From NCBI GenBank assembly GCA_036524675.1, contig DATDBU010000192.1, positions 1 to 10,617 of the forward strand: a stretch of 10,617 nt of DNA, read 5' to 3'. Origin of the DNA: DATDAW01 sp036524675 (GTDB lineage: Bacteria > Verrucomicrobiota > Verrucomicrobiia > Chthoniobacterales > DASVRZ01). Below are positions 6,004 through 10,617 of this stretch, one piece after another (the first letter of the stretch is position 1; each line of letters opens with the position of its first letter). The translations under genes were made by a program, and so were the position numbers. The notes under the pieces were generated by a model. It did not search any database, was not told the DNA's origin, and worked only from the letters and a program-made list of their open reading frames with translations.

Positions 6004-6729
6004 TTACGAGGGAGTTTCCGGACGCAAGACTTCCACGGCGCTCGTCAGTTGGTCCCCGATTTTCTGCCAGCCCTCACGCCGGTTTTCAACATCGGCAAAG
6101 GTGAGCGGCGGCCCTATGCGCAACCGAAGCGTTGCCGGGCGCGGCCATTTTTTTCCTGGAGGCAAGGCGGAAAAGGCGCCGTCGAGGTAGCACGGGATCA
6201 CGGGTGCGTTGGACCCAGAGACAATCATGCCAAGGCCAGGTTTAAACGGGCCCATTTTGCCGTCACGGGTGCGCGTGCCTTCGGGGAACAGAATGTAAAT
6301 CGTCGGTTCGCCAATGAGACGATCGCGCAGTTCCTGCATCGCATGCGAACCGCATCTTTTGCGCCACATGGGCAGAGCGTTCAGCATCATCGCCGAAAAC
6401 CACGTGCTGACAGGTGTCTGGAAAAAGATATCGCCTGCCGCGATGGGAAAAGCATACCGCCGGAGGCGCCACGGCAGCGCGGATGCAAGTGTGAGCGCGT
6501 CCAAATGACTCGAGTGATTGGCAATCATCACAAACGGCGGCTTGAGCGGAAGATTTTCCCGTCCCTCGACGCGCAACCTGTGGTAACCACCCAAATACAG
6601 GCGCACAATGGTGCGCCAGCACGCCTGGGTAATGGTCGAAACCAGTCCCGCCTCCCGCTGGACGCTACGCATCGAATCGCCGGGAGGGAGATTCTGGCCT
6701 GCAGCAGGTTTGTATTTCCAGGCGTCCAT
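6004..6729 (-). CDS. plsC: 1-acyl-sn-glycerol-3-phosphate acyltransferase (PlsC/LPLAT family)
   Basis: The 241-residue product carries the acyltransferase motifs in order. Motif I is NHSSHLD (71-77), with the catalytic H72-x4-D77. The phosphate-binding motif is FPEGTR (148-153). Motif IV-like VIPCYLDG lies at 177-184. A hydrophobic, membrane-associating N-terminal section precedes motif I. Length is normal for the family. PlsC acylates lysophosphatidate at sn-2 to give phosphatidate at the cytosolic face of the inner membrane. Its ATG overlaps the cdsA stop by one base (TGATG), which implies translational coupling and a shared product flow: phosphatidate is the substrate of CdsA. It could be an accessory lysophospholipid acyltransferase rather than the housekeeping enzyme, since it sits in a cassette with an atypical phosphatidyltransferase. 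Confidence 0.92.
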   Translation of the reverse strand: MDAWKYKPAAGQNLPPGDSMRSVQREAGLVSTITQACWRTIVRLYLGGYHRLRVEGRENLPLKPPFVMIANHSSHLDALTLASALPWRLRRYAFPIAAGDIFFQTPVSTWFSAMMLNALPMWRKRCGSHAMQELRDRLIGEPTIYILFPEGTRTRDGKMGPFKPGLGMIVSGSNAPVIPCYLDGAFSALPPGKKWPRPATLRLRIGPPLTFADVENRREGWQKIGDQLTSAVEVLRPETPS

Positions 6730-7694
6730 CAGGGACCGGTGAAAATCCGCGTTGGGGTATCGAAACCGAAGCCCGCGAAATAGTTCAGGTAATGAAAGAC
6801 GGCCGGGCCGACGAAAATCAAACTATCGAACCGATCGAGCAACCCACCATGGCCAGGCAGAAGAGTTCCGAGATCTTTGAGGCCAAGATCGCGCTTGATG
6901 CTCGACATGACCAGATCGCCGCATTGGCCGGTAAACGAGACCAGCACACCCAATGTAATCAAGTGAATCGGGCGGTCGATGACGGTTCCAGCCGTAATAA
7001 AATGCATCAGAGTGGCGAAAAGCGCTGTCGTAAGAATCAGTGCGCCAACGGCGCCGGCGATGGTTTTATTTGGACTGGTTTGAGGAGCCAGCTTACGGCG
7101 TCCGAAGAGTTTGCCAGAGCAATAAGCGAAAATATCGTTGAGTTCGACGCTGAAAATGATCGCAAGCAGAAAGGCCTGGCCGCGCTTGTCGTTCGCAAAG
7201 TAGCCGAAATGCCCGAGGCAAACGCCAAAGAGGAGAAACGCAAATACCCCGAGGCCAACGCGTTGGATATAGCCTTTTGGTTCGTCTGCAAGCAGAGCTG
7301 CAATGACGAGCGCCGAGACACCGAGCGAAGTCAGTGCCACAAAAAAGTCATACCAATTGTCAGCAACGGCGAACGTCAGCAAAATAATCCCTAACGCCAC
7401 GATGGCACTGATCGTCCGATGCCGGAAAAGCCCCGTCGCACGCGCAAACTCCCGGTAGCAGAGAAGCGACAAAATTCCCACGCCGAGGATCGCCCACAGA
7501 CGCCCCGCCAGCAGAGGGAGAACCATCAATGGAGCGAGGACGAGCCACGATTTGTAGCGCTTCCACAGTTCAACCCGAAGTTTGTCATCAACCCTGCCCG
7601 TTTTTTCCAGGAGAAGTAACATCGGAGGGATGAACGCCAGCCCCATGGCGATGATAGCCGCGATCCAAAGAGCGATTGGGGGGATGCCAAACAT
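6729..7694 (-). CDS. cdsA: Phosphatidate cytidylyltransferase (CDP-diacylglycerol synthase)
   Basis: The 321-residue polytopic membrane protein has the CdsA C-terminal signature. It runs SSIKRD (264-269), KDLG (273-276), PGHGGLLDRFD (280-290), with the conserved S, K, R and paired Asp residues that bind metal and CTP. A second conserved region is ELNDIFAYCSGKLFGRRKLA (184-203), followed by SPNKT. About eight TM helices can be read. It converts phosphatidate and CTP to CDP-diacylglycerol, the donor for phosphatidyltransferases such as the one encoded 13 bases upstream. The start at 7694 has an AT-rich leader and no Shine-Dalgarno. The gene order phosphatidyltransferase-cdsA-acyltransferase resembles E. 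coli ynbA-ynbB, so this may be an accessory CdsA/YnbB-type enzyme. Confidence 0.93.
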   Translation of the reverse strand: MFGIPPIALWIAAIIAMGLAFIPPMLLLLEKTGRVDDKLRVELWKRYKSWLVLAPLMVLPLLAGRLWAILGVGILSLLCYREFARATGLFRHRTISAIVALGIILLTFAVADNWYDFFVALTSLGVSALVIAALLADEPKGYIQRVGLGVFAFLLFGVCLGHFGYFANDKRGQAFLLAIIFSVELNDIFAYCSGKLFGRRKLAPQTSPNKTIAGAVGALILTTALFATLMHFITAGTVIDRPIHLITLGVLVSFTGQCGDLVMSSIKRDLGLKDLGTLLPGHGGLLDRFDSLIFVGPAVFHYLNYFAGFGFDTPTRIFTGP

Positions 7695-7707
7695 ATAAAT
7701 ATAGATG

Positions 7708-8385
7708 TCAGGAAATTGACGTTGACGAGGTCGCTGGACCCCGGTTGTGGCGAAGCCAGCCAGCGATCCGTGATAACCGCCGCCAGATAGTGATCAATCC
7801 TCCCAGGATCACCACAGTCAACGCCGCCCATATAAACCATTTCGAATAGGCCGGCAGCGCCGACGACGCCACGCTTGCCCCCGTGATAACGGCCATTCGC
7901 TGTTGTTTCGCCTGAGGTCCGATAAAAATTTGCCCCGCGCCCACACTCACTCCCAGCGCACGCACATACGCCACCAGCACGGCTACAAGCGCAGCGCCGA
8001 AGCCCATCAAAGGGTGCGCTCCCGCAGCAAACCCGGCGCCGATCAAGGTCAACGCGTCTGAAAGCCGGTCGGGCGCTTCATTCCAGAGTTCTCCGATGGG
8101 CCCGCCTTTTTTTCCCTCCACGGCAACCATGCCATCGAGAAGGTTCCCCAGGAGCCGGAGCTGAATGCCCGCCGCTGCCACGAGCCACAACAGCCGAAAT
8201 AGCCAGCCGTCGGCAAATGTCGTGCCCGCCAGTGCCGCACCTGCGACCGCGCTAAAAACGATGGTCATAAACGAAATTCCGTTCGGTGTCACTCCGCTGC
8301 CGGCCAGCCATGCAGCGAGATTTTTGAAGAACGGCACGTCGCGACTTTTGAGCGGACGACGCCCACTGAGGTCCAGGGGTGGCAT
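7708..8385 (-). CDS. CDP-alcohol phosphatidyltransferase family protein with atypical motif
   Basis: I start the gene at ATG 8385, four bases after the stop of the transporter gene. A longer frame to 8436 would add a Cys-rich overlap (MECCCWFQGC) that looks spurious. The 225-residue product has about six TM helices and the family's TPN-like segment (VTPNGIS, 32-38). The diagnostic motif is present but altered: NLLDGMVAVE (81-90), then GELWNEAPDRLSD (98-110). Against the consensus DxxDGxxAR-x8-GxxxDxxxD, the first Asp is N81, the Arg is V89 and the third Asp is N102. D84, G85, G98 and D106 are kept. The family transfers a phosphatidyl (or similar) group from a CDP-alcohol to an acceptor alcohol in the inner membrane; acceptor unknown. 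Neighbouring cdsA and plsC support a lipid role. Confidence 0.85.
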   Translation of the reverse strand: MPPLDLSGRRPLKSRDVPFFKNLAAWLAGSGVTPNGISFMTIVFSAVAGAALAGTTFADGWLFRLLWLVAAAGIQLRLLGNLLDGMVAVEGKKGGPIGELWNEAPDRLSDALTLIGAGFAAGAHPLMGFGAALVAVLVAYVRALGVSVGAGQIFIGPQAKQQRMAVITGASVASSALPAYSKWFIWAALTVVILGGLITIWRRLSRIAGWLRHNRGPATSSTSIS

Positions 8386-8389
8386 GAGT

Positions 8390-8746
8390 TTATTTTCCGA
8401 GCAAATACATCCCTGAAACCAGCAGCAGCATTCCACCGATGTTTACCGGCTTGATAGGCGTCCCATAAGCCCACCACGCAATCAACGCGGCAAATACAAA
8501 CGTCGACGCATAGACGGGATACAACGTCGTGAGCGCTCCGCCGCGTTTGAACGCGGCAACGAAAAGGACCATCACAGCCACGTAACAGGCGACACCTCCG
8601 AGTAATCGGACATTGAGCAAATAGCTCAACGCTGAACCACCCGCCCTTTCGGCGCCCGACTTATAAAGAAATTGGCCAACAGCCCCCAGCAATGCCGCCA
8701 AAAGAAAGAGCAAAATCGATACTACCGGCGTTTTCATCAAATTCAC
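8390..8746 (-). CDS. Small four-TM DMT-superfamily transporter (ArnE/EamA-like half-size protein)
   Basis: The product (118 residues from GTG 8746, or 115 from ATG 8737) is four TM helices with short loops. Key features are GQFLYKSG (24-31) in the first helix region, an Ala/Val-rich second helix, LYPVYASTFVF (75-85) in the third and a Gly-rich fourth helix (GGMLLLVSGMYLLG). This matches single-domain DMT proteins such as ArnE and EmrE-like proteins. The membrane Glu used by EmrE for drug/proton exchange is missing from helix 1, so drug efflux is less likely than movement of a lipid or polyprenyl-linked sugar. The ATG at 8737 has GGTGA at a suitable distance, so the shorter form is preferred. 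It begins the lipid cassette, with the phosphatidyltransferase four bases downstream. A partner subunit is not seen; it may work as a homodimer. Confidence 0.8.
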   Translation of the reverse strand: MNLMKTPVVSILLFLLAALLGAVGQFLYKSGAERAGGSALSYLLNVRLLGGVACYVAVMVLFVAAFKRGGALTTLYPVYASTFVFAALIAWWAYGTPIKPVNIGGMLLLVSGMYLLGK

Positions 8747-8832
8747 CGCAGCCTAATAACGTGCTGCCGGGAATGCGAATGAATTTCTATTCATAAATGC
8801 CCCCGACAAGTTCGGCTGCTCGCAAAACGAAT

Positions 8833-10617
8833 TCAGGAATCAAGCCACTTCGTAAGAATGATCCGTTTCCGCCATTGCCAAGCGCACATAATAAGGACTG
8901 CCGTGGCCAGCAAGGCCCAGGTTTCCGGTTCGGGGATCGCCGCTGGTTCTTCCAGCTCCATTACGTTATTTGCCTTGAGCTTCTTGTCTTGCTGCCGATC
9001 CAGCATTTCCCACTGAGCTTTTGTTTCGACAACCATGTAGGCCAATTCGGGAAGCAGAATTCCTGTTGCGCGTCCCACGTCGACCAGTTTGCCGAACCCA
9101 GCGGCCAATCGCTCCGGGTGAAACAGCCCCTCACGATGCTGAAGCCACGCGCCTGCCGCAGCCACTTCCTTTTCGGATGCATCACGAATCAGACTTCTAG
9201 GCAATGCTGTAAATCGTTCTACGGCTGGATCGTAGATTTCCAAGGCATTATCATTCGCGCTCGCGCCATCAAACCAGACTACACCTCCCCGCTCACTAGA
9301 TGATGCCCGAACGATGGAGCCTGCGCGCAGGAGAAAAACTGGCGACTCGCTAGATGGATCGCTTTCGGAAAAGGCCACTCGCTTCAGTTCACTGCGAGAT
9401 TCCGTGGATGTCTCGAAATAGTACGGCGCATCCGGAACGAGAGAGTCGAACCCTGTCAGATCCGGTTTTTCCGTGCCGTTGTAGGGTTTTGCGCGGACGA
9501 CAACGACTACAGGTTTCCATGTTTGGTCGACACGTTGTGAATATTCCAACAGCACCGTTTTCAACGCGCGATTGAGATCGAAGCCGCTATTCTTTGAGCA
9601 TTTCATCAAATTAGCGCGTAGGCTGGCCTCAAATTCTGACGACACCGCCAGCGGGGTCTGTGTCACCTCCTGATATTCGATGTTCGCCAAACCGGCTGCT
9701 ATCCGAGCAAGGCCAGGGAATTCATCGAGTATTTCCCGAACCCGTTTCACAGCAGCATCGGGTTCAACGCCGTCGGCCGAGGTGTCGAAAATGAGATGAA
9801 CATACGGCACGCGCGTGGTCTTCGGCAGCTCAGTATTACTAAATGGAAGTTGAAGCATTCCGCCCCACGAAGTCGCGGCCCACGTTGCGGTCCCGCTTGC
9901 GGATTCGGCACCCAACGATTTCCCCGCAACGACAATTTGTGGTCGACGTTTGGCAGTGGACAAAAACTCGACCTTCGTTGTCCGACTTTCGCCGGCGTTA
10001 ATGGGAAAAACACGAAGTTCCGCTTTCCCAGGTGAAACGAAAGTCAGTACGCCTGGGTCGCGAGGTGCAACCAGGACATTGCGGATTTTTTCGTAAACCC
10101 ACATCGCAGTTTTACGCTCGAAAAGCTTGCCCGGCACATCCCGATCGCCAATTCGCAACGAATATCCAGAAATGAATGCGCCGTCTGGAACGGCAATTGG
10201 CGCGACAAACTCCGCAACATCACTTGTCGGATTGTGGACCGTAACTTCGGCAACCGTGCTTTGCGAGCCTTCAGCATTGATCGTGGTGCTCCAGTGAACA
10301 TCCTTCAACACGGCCGTTGCAGGACGCCGGATCGCCTGTGGCGCAGGCTGGTTTCGGCGACTACCGACGCCCGAGAAAAGGCCGCTACCACCTTGTGGCA
10401 TTGGTTTGCCGGCAAAGATCTGATGCAATTGCGAGATTTTCGCATCCGGCAGAACCAAGCCCTTAAAGACCATCCAGGAGCCTGTCCGAAATTTTGTGTT
10501 TGGGTCATAACTGAAAAGAGAAATGACCAGGAGAAAGAAACTGACCAAGAGCGAAGAGATGATTGATGAGTGGATCCGGGAAAATGGATTTGGGAAGGAG
10601 GCGATATTTGGGGAGAA
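8833..10617 (-). CDS. VIT domain protein with PEP-CTERM sorting tail, 5'-truncated by window edge
   Basis: The frame is open to the right edge, giving 594 residues of a longer protein. A TM helix (17-36 of the visible part) is followed by a linker, then a VIT domain (about 104-218) with the typical GYSLRIGDRDVPGKLFERKT and VYEKIRN stretches. Next comes a vWA-like segment beginning HLIFDTSAD (274-282), where the metal-binding DxSxS reads DTSAD and is probably non-functional. The C-terminus is a textbook PEP-CTERM: PEPETWALL (562-570), a short TM helix, then WRKR and nine residues. PEP-CTERM tails are recognised and cut by an exosortase at the outer face of the inner membrane. The TM segments before the VIT domain recall MSEP-CTERM and XrtN-system VIT proteins, which are encoded next to dedicated exosortases. 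A TTG at 10548 should not be taken as the start. Confidence 0.87.
   Translation of the reverse strand, partial: FSPNIASFPNPFSRIHSSIISSLLVSFFLLVISLFSYDPNTKFRTGSWMVFKGLVLPDAKISQLHQIFAGKPMPQGGSGLFSGVGSRRNQPAPQAIRRPATAVLKDVHWSTTINAEGSQSTVAEVTVHNPTSDVAEFVAPIAVPDGAFISGYSLRIGDRDVPGKLFERKTAMWVYEKIRNVLVAPRDPGVLTFVSPGKAELRVFPINAGESRTTKVEFLSTAKRRPQIVVAGKSLGAESASGTATWAATSWGGMLQLPFSNTELPKTTRVPYVHLIFDTSADGVEPDAAVKRVREILDEFPGLARIAAGLANIEYQEVTQTPLAVSSEFEASLRANLMKCSKNSGFDLNRALKTVLLEYSQRVDQTWKPVVVVVRAKPYNGTEKPDLTGFDSLVPDAPYYFETSTESRSELKRVAFSESDPSSESPVFLLRAGSIVRASSSERGGVVWFDGASANDNALEIYDPAVERFTALPRSLIRDASEKEVAAAGAWLQHREGLFHPERLAAGFGKLVDVGRATGILLPELAYMVVETKAQWEMLDRQQDKKLKANNVMELEEPAAIPEPETWALLATAVLIMCAWQWRKRIILTKWLDS

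Noticed and set aside
5992..6783. Long plus-strand frame of 263 codons opposite plsC
   Set aside because: It is a shadow of plsC; the minus strand carries complete acyltransferase motifs, while the plus-frame product is Arg/His-rich without domains.
8386..8436. Upstream extension of the CDP-alcohol phosphatidyltransferase
   Set aside because: The added 17 residues are Cys-rich and lie wholly within the end of the transporter gene; the ATG at 8385 gives a normal operon spacing.
10484..10548. TTG at 10548 as the start of the VIT/PEP-CTERM protein
   Set aside because: The same frame continues without a stop to the window edge, and the codons before the TTG complete the TM helix, so the gene is truncated by the window.

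Overview
The window looks like a piece of a free-living bacterial chromosome of moderate GC, most likely from a soil or freshwater Verrucomicrobiota (Chthoniobacterales/Pedosphaera-like). This placement is inference. It rests on a PEP-CTERM protein carrying a VIT domain, a short dksA-like/rpmG/rpsR cluster, Shine-Dalgarno-poor starts and REP-like hairpins between genes. No 16S or other decisive marker is present. Nearly all genes lie on the minus strand. The exception is one large glycosyltransferase gene on the plus strand. No tRNA, rRNA, CRISPR array, transposase or phage gene was seen.

Region 1 (1-2490) holds poorly characterised accessory genes: a small two-TM protein with a cytosolic zinc ribbon (115-510), a doubtful 50-codon ORF (539-691), a lipoprotein gene broken by an apparent one-base frameshift near 896-898 (717-1083), and a DUF1186-like protein with a C-terminal SEC-C zinc motif (1242-2216). 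GC-rich hairpins sharing a GGGCGC core lie on both sides of the DUF1186-like gene.

Region 2 (2491-4328) is a compact translation/transcription cluster read leftward: a DksA/TraR-like regulator, L33, S18, then a strong Rho-independent terminator. Beyond the terminator is a 124-residue protein of unknown function. The L33 gene is only 57 codons long. All three proteins of the cluster lack a complete zinc site: DksA-like and L33 each keep exactly one of the four expected cysteines, and S18 has none.

Region 3 (4329-5980) has a lone GT39-type (GT-C fold) membrane glycosyltransferase. It is followed by a long imperfect inverted repeat placed exactly between two converging genes.

Region 4 (6004-8746) is a tight leftward cassette for membrane lipid metabolism. 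In transcription order it encodes a small four-TM DMT/ArnE-like transporter, an atypical CDP-alcohol phosphatidyltransferase, a CdsA-type phosphatidate cytidylyltransferase and a PlsC-type acyltransferase. Gaps are 4 and 13 bases and the last junction overlaps by 1 base. The last three enzymes could make phosphatidate, activate it to CDP-diacylglycerol and transfer it to an unknown alcohol. The transporter could move the lipid or a precursor.

Region 5 (8833-10617) is the C-terminal part of a large membrane protein whose reading frame runs off the right edge. It has a TM segment, a VIT domain, a degenerate vWA-like segment and a PEP-CTERM sorting tail. A cognate exosortase is not in this window.
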